DNA of 8,480 nucleotides, taken from positions 1-8,480 of the forward strand of contig JAHLFU010000187.1 of NCBI GenBank assembly GCA_018883665.1, written 5' to 3'. The notes below the pieces were generated by a model. The model ran no database searches. It had not been told where the DNA came from and saw nothing but the letters and a program-made list of their open reading frames with translations. The DNA is from Paraprevotella stercoravium (lineage in GTDB: Bacteria > Bacteroidota > Bacteroidia > Bacteroidales > Bacteroidaceae). A program made the translations under genes and the position numbers. Of this stretch, positions 1-6,891 are shown piece after piece. Numbering within the stretch: position 1 is the stretch's first letter; every line of letters starts with the position of its first letter.

Positions 1-578
1 TTCTTCCGCTTCATGCTCAGGTATCGGAGCGGGCATATACTGATAACGACAAGCGTATCCCCCACGGAAAAGCCCAAAGAATCTTCCCTGACGTCCGTTC
101 CTTTTTCATCTTCCGTTGCATCAATGTCCCACATCTCTTTGAAATCGGCGATAAGCTGTTTTTTGTCCCATTTGTTTTCAGAGAGTAAAACAAATCCCAA
201 AAAAGAACCTTTCTTCTGTTCCTTTTCTTTTTCCGCTTCCTGAACCGCTTCCGCTTTTTTCGCCTCGTTCATCCAATATGAACGAATCATTTCAACCATT
301 CCCGTCGCTTGAATGACTGCCGTTTTTTCATAATATTCCTGCATATCACTGAAAACGTGACCACAATTTTCCAACTCATCGTTGACATAACCGCCACACA
401 CACCGAGCAGCCATGCTCCGAGCTTTCTTTTCTTGAACTTGAAAATATAATAGTGCATTTCATGCAAATCGAATGTTCCCGCACACTCTATCAATGCAGG
501 CGGTTTTCCAAGTTCATTCGGATGTGAAAGCCAATCTATCATTGACTCCTTTGCAGCATTCATTTGTTCGATATTCAT
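1..578 (-). CDS. DUF4261-domain protein, 3' end outside window, probable frameshift near the edge
   Basis: The frame opens at an ATG at 578 and stays open to the left edge. An AAGGGG/AAAGG ribosome binding region lies just upstream, and the start is 12 nt after the stop of the preceding gene. Residues 1-105 form a distinct N-terminal region (MHYYIFKFKK, WLLGVCGGY) that I associate with DUF4261 proteins of clostridia. Residues 106-123 are a charged Ala/Glu/Lys linker. From residue 124 the DUF4261 fold begins (GFVLLSENKWDKKQLIADF). The open frame then ends in ICPLRYLSMKRK, which is unlike the family. Reading one base back from T39 gives YMPAPIPEHEAEE, the expected DUF4261 motif, so one base seems to be missing at about 36-44. 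DUF4261 has no established biochemical function; a role as an immunity-like protein is inferred only from the operon. The frame and start are secure; whether the gene is intact is not. Confidence 0.8.
   Translation of the reverse strand, partial: MNIEQMNAAKESMIDWLSHPNELGKPPALIECAGTFDLHEMHYYIFKFKKRKLGAWLLGVCGGYVNDELENCGHVFSDMQEYYEKTAVIQATGMVEMIRSYWMNEAKKAEAVQEAEKEKEQKKGSFLGFVLLSENKWDKKQLIADFKEMWDIDATEDEKGTDVREDSLGFSVGDTLVVISICPLRYLSMKRK
36..44 (-). other. apparent 1-nt deletion (frameshift) in the DUF4261 gene
   Basis: Upstream codons read GTC GTT ATC AGT, encoding VVIS (ending at residue 180, position 39). The conserved continuation (ATG CCC GCT CCG ATA CCT, encoding MPAPIP) is in the frame one base back. 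Restoring a single T after AGT would give S-Y-M-P-A-P-I-P. The spot has no classical X-XXY-YYZ slippery heptamer, so mutation or a sequencing error is more likely than programmed frameshifting. Only 13 residues of the second frame fit in the window. Confidence 0.65.
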
Positions 579-590
579 ATCCTTTACCCC

Positions 591-1040
591 TTAATTTATG
601 TTTTGTATGTCTGGTATCAGAGCCAATATCTTCTTCTTTTCCAGCAGTTCTTCTAATTTTTTTGCGATAGACTCAACAATGAGATGACATGGATTTTCAT
701 ATCCGGGTATTTCAAGTTCTTTTAACCCGGAACACTGTAAAGTTCCAAATTCTTCAATCATAAATTTCGTAAGGCCAATTATCAAATTATATCCAATAGA
801 ATTATCGACATCAGTTTTACCTTCTTCTGCTGTAAAAAGACCAATCATACCAGCCGCCACTGTAAAGGCTCCACAACAAGAAAGCTCTGACTGCATTCCT
901 ATTCCCATAACAGAAAACATCTTGCGTGTTTCTTCTGATAAATTCAACTGATAATACTCATTACATGCCTTAAACATAGCCTCCGCGCACGTTAAGTCTG
1001 TTCCGATATGATACTTATTTACTAACTCGTAAAGTTTCAT
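591..1040 (-). CDS. C_GCAxxG_C_C family redox-type cysteine protein
   Basis: This 149-residue protein starts at the ATG at 1040, preceded by AAGGA with 7 nt spacing. The Cys pattern of the C_GCAxxG_C_C (split-Soret-like) family is present: C18 in DLTCAEAM, C55-C56 in SCCGAFTVAAGMIG, C103 in LQCSG and C118 in NPCHLIVESIAKKLEEL. There is an extra C26. Family members are small cytoplasmic proteins thought to be redox active or cofactor/metal binding, but no precise reaction is established. No signal peptide or membrane segment is evident. The gene sits 16 nt after the WGR/YfeS-like gene and 12 nt before the DUF4261 gene, so it is almost certainly co-transcribed with both. The family assignment is fairly sure. 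Its role among immunity-like genes is unexplained. Confidence 0.82.
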   Translation of the reverse strand: MKLYELVNKYHIGTDLTCAEAMFKACNEYYQLNLSEETRKMFSVMGIGMQSELSCCGAFTVAAGMIGLFTAEEGKTDVDNSIGYNLIIGLTKFMIEEFGTLQCSGLKELEIPGYENPCHLIVESIAKKLEELLEKKKILALIPDIQNIN

Positions 1041-1056
1041 TTATTATTCCTTTTCT

Positions 1057-1827
1057 TCAAATTATCTTCTCCGGATGCTCTTTTTCAAAACGCTGTAAAT
1101 CGAGACGCATTGCCAAAATATTGTACGGAGGATTCTCCTCTGTCCAATCCCACACAAGACGATACAGTCTTTCCCAGCGATTCAGCGAAGCATAGGCAAG
1201 TTTTAATAACTCTTTGCTCAATTTTCCCGTCATCTTGATCTGACCGAATGCCGTTGCCAAAATAATCTGATCAGACATCAGAACTTGCTGTTCCCCAGAC
1301 AAACCGTCAATTTCTTTATTTACCTGTTCTTTTAATTGCTCATCAGTCTGCGAATCATCCGGTTCAAGATAGGTCATTTCCCAATCTTTTTCGATCAACT
1401 TTTTCGGAAAGTTCGCAAAATCCAATTTCGGGCTGTACTGCTCTTGCAAGAAAGCAAGTGTATCACTTCCCTCGTCACTACCGAACGGAGCTTCCTCATC
1501 CCCGCAATCATAGTACAAATCATTAGAAAAATACTCTCGGAAAATCGGATGACTCGTTAAAGGGTGCGGACCGTATTCATCGCAATCAAAATAAACATGC
1601 TCATCATAATCAAAATCAGGTATTACCGCATACCCTTTCTTTTTTTTGGATGAAACAAGTTTTGCGGCTTCTTTTTCGCATTCTTCATCGCTGTCGAACT
1701 CAGTCAACTGCCACCGACCATTTGTGCCGTTTTTTCCCCAGTTCGTGACCATATAAGCCCCGTCTGTCTCTACTCGCCAGAACTTATTTGATTTATCGTC
1801 TTGAAATAATAAGGCTTCCTTCATCAT
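1057..1827 (-). CDS. WGR-domain protein, YfeS-like
   Basis: The protein has 256 residues if started at the ATG at 1827. Residues 3-73 form a WGR domain: FWRVETDG, then the signature NWGKNGTNGRW, then a DSDEECEKEAAKLVSSKKKKGY helix. WGR domains are known as nucleic-acid-interacting modules in PARPs and in YehF/YfeS-type bacterial proteins. Residues 86-126 carry the YfeS-type motif: HPLTSHPIF, then DEEAPFGSDEGSDTLAFL. The remainder (about 140-256) is helical, Trp-rich (NRWERLYRLVWDW) and unassigned. A GTG at 1833 and a second ATG at 1824 are alternative starts. The GTG overlaps the GAGGTG ribosome binding site, so it is unlikely. The gene follows the 938-residue TPR protein by about 20 nt and shares its operon. 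A cytoplasmic accessory or immunity-like role is inferred only from context. Confidence 0.82.
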   Translation of the reverse strand: MMKEALLFQDDKSNKFWRVETDGAYMVTNWGKNGTNGRWQLTEFDSDEECEKEAAKLVSSKKKKGYAVIPDFDYDEHVYFDCDEYGPHPLTSHPIFREYFSNDLYYDCGDEEAPFGSDEGSDTLAFLQEQYSPKLDFANFPKKLIEKDWEMTYLEPDDSQTDEQLKEQVNKEIDGLSGEQQVLMSDQIILATAFGQIKMTGKLSKELLKLAYASLNRWERLYRLVWDWTEENPPYNILAMRLDLQRFEKEHPEKII

Positions 1828-1830
1828 TTT

Positions 1831-1836
1831 CACCTC
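1831..1836 (-). promoter_or_regulatory. ribosome binding site that decides the WGR gene start
   Basis: GAGGTG on the minus strand. GAGG ends 5 nt before the ATG at 1827 and 8 nt before the ATG at 1824. The in-frame GTG at 1833 lies inside this site, so it is unlikely to be the initiator. Confidence 0.6.
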
Positions 1837-1848
1837 AACTTTAACCCT

Positions 1849-4665
1849 TTACGACTCACTTCCGTCGTCATCGCTTGCACGTCTGTCAATCTCTTCTTGC
1901 AACTCTTTGATTAAATCCTTTGCTGTCTCATCCTTTGGATCAAGCTCTGCCCAGCGCTGTGCGTAGGGAATGGCTTTTTCTTCCTGGCCATATAGGTACT
2001 GATAGCCATAAGCCATTCGCATATTCCATTCTGCTTTATCCTTGCCTTCTTCTTGGACAGATTCCAAAACCTCAATTGCCCGGAGCAGCGCAGCATCTCC
2101 CTTGTATATAGGAGTTCCCTCATCATGGTCGCCAATGATGGCGTAGTTTTCCAATGCCCGTGCCATGGCATAAGCAAATCGGTAGTCCCTCCAAGATTCA
2201 GGAACCGCATTTAACGCCTGAACACAACGAACATACTCATCCTGATCATTCCATTGATCCAACTGCTGATAAAAAGCCTCGGCATTTTCAGGTGTGTACT
2301 GAATATAATCAATTCCTTGCAGTGTTTCTCCCAAGCCATCCACTTGTTTTAAGCGAACAGAACCTGCCTCACGACGGAAGGTATGGAAACTTGCCCAAGG
2401 AATATCGCTCTCCTCAAAAATTTTCTTTGCAACTTCCAATGCCTTACTTATATCCCATGCAATAAAGTCAACATAACCGTAATAATATCCGGTAGCACCT
2501 CCGATAAGTTTAAGAACTTCCGAGCCGCAATTTTCCTCTAACTGTTGCTCCAATCTTTCACGGAAATCGAATATCTTCTGGCTACCTTCCTCCTCACGCA
2601 AAGTAGCCAACGGATAACAGAAGAAACCAGCCACCACACCATCGGCTTGAAGGTCATCCATGTACACATTGTCGTTGTCCAAATAGCCATTGATTAGTGG
2701 CATACAACAAGTGGATCCCACTATAACGTCTAATCTCCAGTCAGAATCCTTATCATAGTCGGGGGTTGTTTTATAGCTAACATAACTTTCCAAATAGCCC
2801 TCAGCATCATTAGAAAGGTCTAATCCCATTTCTTTCATCTTTTCTGGCAGTTTCGACATGAGAATAGACGGCTCTTTCTTTGGTTTCTTTAAGACATCAA
2901 AATTGTCTATGTATCTCATGTTCGGGATTTCACCCAACAACTGATCGGTAAGAGTAACAAGCAACCACCATACCTTATTTTCTTCATTTTTAAGTTTTGG
3001 CAGCAGTTTTTTACAGTAAACCGAAAGTCCGAAACTATTTTCACCCAGTTCCTCTATCCAAACCTGTACATCTTGCCCTGAAACATTCCAGCCATCATTC
3101 GTTTTCAGATCAATGTTCTGTATAGGTTTACGTCCAACCAAAATATTCCAATGTTCTAACACCTCTTTGGGGGCGTGCTTCTGGAAATAAACCAGCTCAA
3201 ACAACTTAACCCTGTCACCCTCCGGTGTGAGAATTAGTTCATATTTTTCGCCGTTATGCCCAAGCTCGAAAGAAATATCATCAAAAACCAGATTCAACGC
3301 CCCTTCCATTTGCGTTACTATCTCTGTGCCATGGGTGTTGTCCGTATCGTCGTCCATCATCTGACGAAATTGAGCTTCCATTTCGGCAAAAGTTTCCCAC
3401 CAGTCCTCTGTCCGTTCCCGGAAGCACTCCGAGAACTGAGGCAGAGAAATGGCCTTCTTACACCCGTCGATCAGCTGCATGGTGTCCTCGTCATCGGGGC
3501 GGTTCTCCAATGCCTTTTCAAAGTAACGAAGAGCCCTGCCCTCCTGATCCAAATAGTAATAGGAATAGCCCATGCGAAAGTTCCAATAGTAGTCTCCCTT
3601 AAAGTATTCCTCATGAGGTTTCAAGAGAGCGATGGCCTTTTTGAGCATAGCTCTGCCTTCCGGCGTTCTGTGATCTGCCTCGTTGTTGTACGCCCTTGCA
3701 AGCTGGCTGTCCATTTCCGGAGTGCGTTCCTCAATGCCCTCCAGCGCTTCAATGATCTTGTGATGCTCGTTGTTCTCATGCCACTTCTGGCACTGCTGCA
3801 AAATATCCATATCCGAGTCCTCTTCCTGTTCGGGTGTCCAATCCTCAACCTGCCGAAATACTCCATTCTCATCTCGCTCGAAAGCACAGGGCGCAGGTGT
3901 ATTCAGCAGAGGTATAATGTCTGGATCATCATTACAGATAGTATTAAGTTTATAAATCGCAGAATTGTTTGGGTCATCCATATACTCGTCGCTTTCGTCT
4001 CCGGCAGTAAAACGCCAGCCGCTGTCCCAACCATTGTCCGGCTCCTCACGATAACAATAACCCACCTTATTTCCTTCAACCATAATACGGTTTGTGGCGA
4101 TGCACCCGTCTGCTCCCTCCCAGTCAGGAAGCAATTCTTTCATCTCCTCTGCCTTAATATGAAAGTTACGATTCTTGCCGCCTTCTTCGTACAACTCTTT
4201 TCGTAACGCTTCTACCTGCTCTGCCATCTCCTTTATCTCATCATCGCTCATCATTTCATGAAGGTCATAAGATAAAGGGTCTTTCGCAAAATCTGCCAAA
4301 GCCTTATTCATAGCATGGTGTTCTTCAACAGTAGCGGTTATGCGGATACGGCGCGACGGAGTGTTATAATCATCCAAATCTTTCAGATTTACACTTCCGC
4401 TGACACTACACTCCAACAAAATGGCAGCCAAATCGGTTATCACATCAATGGCAAAATGGAAGTCCATCTCCACACCATTGGAATGAGTGAACTCCAAATA
4501 TCCCGCCGTTTGATGAAAATCCCAGTTTTGCTTATCCAGCCCGATTTTAGCAAAGATCTCGCTGAGCGTAATCTCTTCCTTGTTCTGATCCGCCAAAAAT
4601 TCTACAAGATTTAGACTGTCGTCGCTTCCCCCAATATAATTACCCCAGTATTTCTTAATATACAT
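1849..4665 (-). CDS. 938-residue TPR protein with DUF2185 (Imm33) domain and duplicated TPR module
   Basis: This large acidic cytoplasmic protein starts at the ATG at 4665, 5 nt after AGGAGGG. Residues 1-165 are an unassigned N-terminal domain (MYIKKYWGNYIGGSDDSLNL). Residues 185-275 match DUF2185/Imm33, with GYCYREEP, DSGWRF, GDESDEYMDD and DDPDIIPLL. Residues 287-408 are a TPR module. Residues 411-795 are an unassigned alpha/beta core (HWNILVGRKP at 505-514, DWRLDVIVGSTCCMPLI at 642-658). Residues 797-926 are a second TPR module resembling the first. A low-complexity acidic tail (SDDDGSES) ends the protein. DUF2185/Imm33 is a predicted immunity domain of polymorphic toxin systems. TPRs suggest protein-protein contacts, possibly toxin capture, but that is inference. 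There is no signal peptide. Base composition is uneven: about 55% GC around 3421-3540 against 40% at 2701-2760. The domain calls for DUF2185 and TPR are strong; the overall function is unknown. Confidence 0.88.
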   Translation of the reverse strand: MYIKKYWGNYIGGSDDSLNLVEFLADQNKEEITLSEIFAKIGLDKQNWDFHQTAGYLEFTHSNGVEMDFHFAIDVITDLAAILLECSVSGSVNLKDLDDYNTPSRRIRITATVEEHHAMNKALADFAKDPLSYDLHEMMSDDEIKEMAEQVEALRKELYEEGGKNRNFHIKAEEMKELLPDWEGADGCIATNRIMVEGNKVGYCYREEPDNGWDSGWRFTAGDESDEYMDDPNNSAIYKLNTICNDDPDIIPLLNTPAPCAFERDENGVFRQVEDWTPEQEEDSDMDILQQCQKWHENNEHHKIIEALEGIEERTPEMDSQLARAYNNEADHRTPEGRAMLKKAIALLKPHEEYFKGDYYWNFRMGYSYYYLDQEGRALRYFEKALENRPDDEDTMQLIDGCKKAISLPQFSECFRERTEDWWETFAEMEAQFRQMMDDDTDNTHGTEIVTQMEGALNLVFDDISFELGHNGEKYELILTPEGDRVKLFELVYFQKHAPKEVLEHWNILVGRKPIQNIDLKTNDGWNVSGQDVQVWIEELGENSFGLSVYCKKLLPKLKNEENKVWWLLVTLTDQLLGEIPNMRYIDNFDVLKKPKKEPSILMSKLPEKMKEMGLDLSNDAEGYLESYVSYKTTPDYDKDSDWRLDVIVGSTCCMPLINGYLDNDNVYMDDLQADGVVAGFFCYPLATLREEEGSQKIFDFRERLEQQLEENCGSEVLKLIGGATGYYYGYVDFIAWDISKALEVAKKIFEESDIPWASFHTFRREAGSVRLKQVDGLGETLQGIDYIQYTPENAEAFYQQLDQWNDQDEYVRCVQALNAVPESWRDYRFAYAMARALENYAIIGDHDEGTPIYKGDAALLRAIEVLESVQEEGKDKAEWNMRMAYGYQYLYGQEEKAIPYAQRWAELDPKDETAKDLIKELQEEIDRRASDDDGSES
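1888..2277 (-). repeat. second copy of a TPR-like module (residues 797-926 of the 938-residue protein)
   Basis: This module runs from AFYQQLDQWNDQDEYVRC through WNMRMAYGYQYLYGQEEKAI to ELDPKDETAKDLIKELQEEI. The W-N-x-R-M-x-Y-x-Y-x-Y-L pattern and the P-x-D-E-x(4)-LI-x(6)-I pattern recur in the copy encoded at 3442-3807. It carries an insertion of roughly 10 residues (GDHDEGTPIYKGD) relative to that copy. This is a protein-level duplication; the DNA has diverged. Confidence 0.65.
3442..3807 (-). repeat. first copy of a TPR-like module (residues 287-408 of the 938-residue protein)
   Basis: This module runs from DILQQCQKWHENNEHHKI through WNFRMGYSYYYLDQEGRAL to ENRPDDEDTMQLIDGCKKAI. It aligns with the C-terminal module encoded at 1888-2277, W361 matching W880. 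The two modules bracket the unassigned core of the protein. Confidence 0.65.
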
Positions 4666-4670
4666 AGTAT

Positions 4671-4677
4671 CCCTCCT
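4671..4677 (-). promoter_or_regulatory. strong ribosome binding site of the TPR/DUF2185 gene
   Basis: AGGAGGG on the minus strand, 5 nt before the ATG at 4665. It is the closest match to the anti-Shine-Dalgarno sequence in the operon and lies in the largest intergenic gap of the cluster (33 nt). This suggests efficient independent initiation of the 938-residue protein. Confidence 0.6.
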
Positions 4678-4698
4678 AAAAATCGGGTTTGTAAGTTT

Positions 4699-5049
4699 TT
4701 ATTCAGGCCATTCATCGCCTTCGCATCTGCCAATAAAATCGAAGTGCATACTTTCAAAATAATCATGCGGATATTCAACGCCTTCCTGCTGTAAGATCAA
4801 TCCGTCTAAATCCATCATTTCATCCATGTATGCAAGAGCATCGTGCATTCCGCCGATTCTTTCATTCTGAACAATTTTTGCAAGTATCCTTTTTTGTTCA
4901 GTGGTCAGCTCTTGAAGAAATTTGTTTTCTTCTTCATTATCTCCGTTCTTCGGAAAGCCATCTTCCATAATCCATCGTGCCGTTACACTTTCTTTTTGTT
5001 CAACAAGCCCATCGATAAATTTTTTATAAAGCTCTAATTCCTTGCTCAT
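4699..5049 (-). CDS. small acidic hypothetical protein (possibly DUF6547-like)
   Basis: This 116-residue protein starts at the ATG at 5049, about 6 nt after a clear GGAGG. It is very acidic and predicted mainly helical. Residues 1-30 are a helix (ELELYKKFIDGLVEQKESV), followed by an acidic loop (KNGDNEEENKF) and a QELTTEQKRILAKIVQ helix. A distinctive C-terminal half follows: GGMHDALAYMDEMMDLDGL, then VEYPHDYFESMHFDFIGRCEGDEWPE. There is no Cys cluster, signal peptide or membrane segment. The C-terminal pattern reminds me of the DUF6547 family, but I cannot confirm this from memory. It lies 17 nt after the helical-repeat gene and 33 nt before the TPR/DUF2185 gene. Small acidic proteins in such operons are often immunity proteins, which is the best guess here and nothing more. 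Confidence 0.72.
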   Translation of the reverse strand: MSKELELYKKFIDGLVEQKESVTARWIMEDGFPKNGDNEEENKFLQELTTEQKRILAKIVQNERIGGMHDALAYMDEMMDLDGLILQQEGVEYPHDYFESMHFDFIGRCEGDEWPE

Positions 5050-5066
5050 TTTTAGCCTCCGCTCTC

Positions 5067-5915
5067 TTATTTGCGAATCTGGGACCCGTCGTCTATATAC
5101 GCTGCTTCACGAATTTTTCGTAACGTACTTTCTTCCATAATAAAATCTCGCAAATTCAAGTCCTCAAAAAATGTCATCGGACGAACCTGTGTAGGACCTG
5201 CAACCGCCCACAATCTTGATGTAGCCAGTTTTTCTGCGGTTTGTATAGCTTTATCTCGTTCTCCCAGATACAGATAACGAGCTATCGCATCGGTATAGGA
5301 TGACTCAGCCATCGGTGCGCCTGAAAGTTCTTCAAACAACTCTACTGCATCTTTTGCGTGTCCAAACATACAGCAGAAATTGTAAAGCCTTCTCTTGCCG
5401 TCAACACTGTCCAATGTCAGCTTCTTATTTTTCTCCTGTATTTCTTTCCAAAGCTGCTCTTTTGACTTTGCTTCCTCTGGTTCATTATAAGGATGATTTT
5501 TAGTATCATCGGCAAACGGCATTTGTCCTTGACGGATATAGTTCATCAGTATATCGCAATATCTGTCACGCTGTTGCCAACCGTTTTCTGCTCGAATGCG
5601 TTCCTGTTCACGCCGAAAAGCATCCAAGACTTCTTCTTCCCGATGCAAAACCAAAGAAGTAATAGCCATTGCAATCATGTGCTGATCACTTACATTGGAA
5701 TAATACCATTCCTCCAGATACGGCAAAATCGTTAAATCCAGATCGAGCGCTCTGTTATAATCCATATTAAAATACGCCACTTCAGCCTTAACCGCCGCAA
5801 CCTGATGAGGAAACTGTTCAGAAAAAGTTTCCAATGTATTCAAGGCTTCATTCTTGCCGTCCATTATGTCATAACAGACCATACGGAACTTTTTAGGTAA
5901 TTTGATAACTTCCAT
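5067..5915 (-). CDS. helical-repeat (TPR-like) protein of unknown function
   Basis: This 282-residue protein starts at the ATG at 5915, 12 nt after the DUF1266 stop, with only a weak purine-rich ribosome binding site (AAGAGATAAAG). That could mean partial translational coupling to the gene before it. The sequence is a series of helix pairs resembling degenerate TPR or alpha-solenoid units: residues 24-62 (ALNTLETFSEQF, then AVKAEVAYFNMDYNRALDLD), 78-110, 174-198 (RRLYNFCCMFGHAKDAVELF) and 208-232 (DAIARYLYLGERDKAIQTAE). The tail (residues 236-282) is more conserved-looking (WAVAGPTQVRPMTFFED, then LRKIREAAYIDDGSQIRK). No catalytic motif, signal peptide or membrane segment is visible. I do not recognise a named family. 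A protein-binding scaffold role next to other immunity-like genes is inference. Confidence 0.78.
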   Translation of the reverse strand: MEVIKLPKKFRMVCYDIMDGKNEALNTLETFSEQFPHQVAAVKAEVAYFNMDYNRALDLDLTILPYLEEWYYSNVSDQHMIAMAITSLVLHREEEVLDAFRREQERIRAENGWQQRDRYCDILMNYIRQGQMPFADDTKNHPYNEPEEAKSKEQLWKEIQEKNKKLTLDSVDGKRRLYNFCCMFGHAKDAVELFEELSGAPMAESSYTDAIARYLYLGERDKAIQTAEKLATSRLWAVAGPTQVRPMTFFEDLNLRDFIMEESTLRKIREAAYIDDGSQIRK

Positions 5916-5927
5916 AGGCTTTATCTC

Positions 5928-6647
5928 TTATTTTAAGCTGACCTTCTTCCAAGGGCTTTGTTCATCGGCAAGTAACCCTTCCGCTATACTCATAATTCCG
6001 GCAAGGAACTGCGCGTCTCCTGACCACATTGCTCTGCCGAAAACATATCCCTTTGCAAATTCATTCCAGTCGGCATATACTTCCTTACATGCCTTGTATG
6101 CGTTTTCAATATACTTCCACGCTTCTTCTTCGCTGATATAGCCGCAATCATAACAACTGCGTGTTACCATGACTAAACGCCCCATATCCCAAGCGATAAT
6201 GGACATTTTTGCAATATCAAAAACATTTCCCGAAAAATATCCTGCTTCTACAAGAAACGGCAAAACTCCTTGCATATTCATGAAATACTCCATAAAATTT
6301 GCCTGTTCCTCTTCGGTAAATTTGCTGTAATCAATACCTTCTCCCGTACCGGAATACATGGTTTTGATTGCATCAAAATAGATTCTGTGACCGCGATTAA
6401 ATAACCATTCCAAAGTTTCAACCGCTGAATCATGGTCGGTTATTTCGTAGAAATTTTCCAAATTGCCTTTGATTTCATATACTTTTTCTCCGGTTGTCAA
6501 ACTATCGCAATAATAACAGGTCTGCTCAGAGTTAATCGCTCCGATATTCAATGCAGCCATCCTTTCCTGAGATAAATTTTCAGGATTAGGATTTTCCCTA
6601 TATTTCTTGCTGGACAATACCTTCTTCGCTTTTCTGAAAAAACTCAT
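5928..6647 (-). CDS. DUF1266 domain-containing protein
   Basis: The protein has 239 residues. The ATG at 6647 follows AAGGAG with good spacing. Residues 1-20 are basic (FFRKAKKVLSSKKYR), followed by a domain that matches DUF1266 across about residues 60-235. Visible hallmarks are the AWDMGRLVMVTRSCYDCGYI block (152-171), SEEEAW (172-177), the helix ENAYKACKEVYADWNEFAKG (181-200), GRAMW (204-208) and the terminal SPWKK (231-235). DUF1266 proteins such as E. coli YbeR/YbeU have no known biochemical activity and often occur in variable regions. The pair Cys44 and Cys47 (TCYYC) could bind metal or form a disulfide, but a second pair is not obvious. The gene lies 12 nt after the Imm17-like gene and 12 nt before the helical-repeat gene, so it is an operon member. 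Confidence 0.85.
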   Translation of the reverse strand: MSFFRKAKKVLSSKKYRENPNPENLSQERMAALNIGAINSEQTCYYCDSLTTGEKVYEIKGNLENFYEITDHDSAVETLEWLFNRGHRIYFDAIKTMYSGTGEGIDYSKFTEEEQANFMEYFMNMQGVLPFLVEAGYFSGNVFDIAKMSIIAWDMGRLVMVTRSCYDCGYISEEEAWKYIENAYKACKEVYADWNEFAKGYVFGRAMWSGDAQFLAGIMSIAEGLLADEQSPWKKVSLK

Positions 6648-6659
6648 TTTAATTTCTCC

Positions 6660-6878
6660 TTATTTCTTTTTATTTTTCAGCCTTAAAACGCTGACTAAAA
6701 CCATAATACTTCCAAGCAGACCAAATAAAATTCTTCTGCCTGTTCTTCCAAAGATGCTATTCATTGAGCGCGTATATAAAGGATCACACAACCAATCCCA
6801 ATCCAATACAACGCCGATAATCAATAACAATCCGATAAGACCAAGCATAATCGGCCATACTTTTTTCCAAAAATTCAT
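6660..6878 (-). CDS. small two-TM membrane protein, Imm17-like predicted immunity protein
   Basis: This 72-residue protein starts at MNFWKKVW. The ATG at 6878 is 8 nt after an AAAAGGA that overlaps the TAA of the upstream gene, which favours this start over longer in-frame ones. Two hydrophobic segments are clear: residues 8-25 (WPIMLGLIGLLLIIGVVL) and about 50-65 (ILFGLLGSIMVLVSVL). A short loop between them carries WDWLCDPL and a basic FGRTGRRI, and the C-terminus is KNKKK. Two helices separated by a Trp/Asp-Pro loop and a GR-x-GxRI turn match my recollection of Imm17, a predicted membrane immunity protein of polyimmunity loci. The positive-inside rule suggests that the C-terminus is cytoplasmic. 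A generic small membrane protein is the alternative. The toxin it would counter is unknown. Confidence 0.7.
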   Translation of the reverse strand: MNFWKKVWPIMLGLIGLLLIIGVVLDWDWLCDPLYTRSMNSIFGRTGRRILFGLLGSIMVLVSVLRLKNKKK

Positions 6879-6891
6879 ATTAGCATCCTTT

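Noticed and set aside
36..47. Programmed -1 ribosomal frameshift in the DUF4261 gene
   Set aside because: There is no slippery heptamer or downstream pairing signal in the visible sequence. A deletion or sequencing error is simpler.
3256..4206. Long plus-strand open frame of 316 codons
   Set aside because: It is antisense to the well-supported 938-residue TPR/DUF2185 gene, has no ribosome binding site and encodes a low-quality, repeat-free, Val/Leu/His-rich product typical of a shadow frame.
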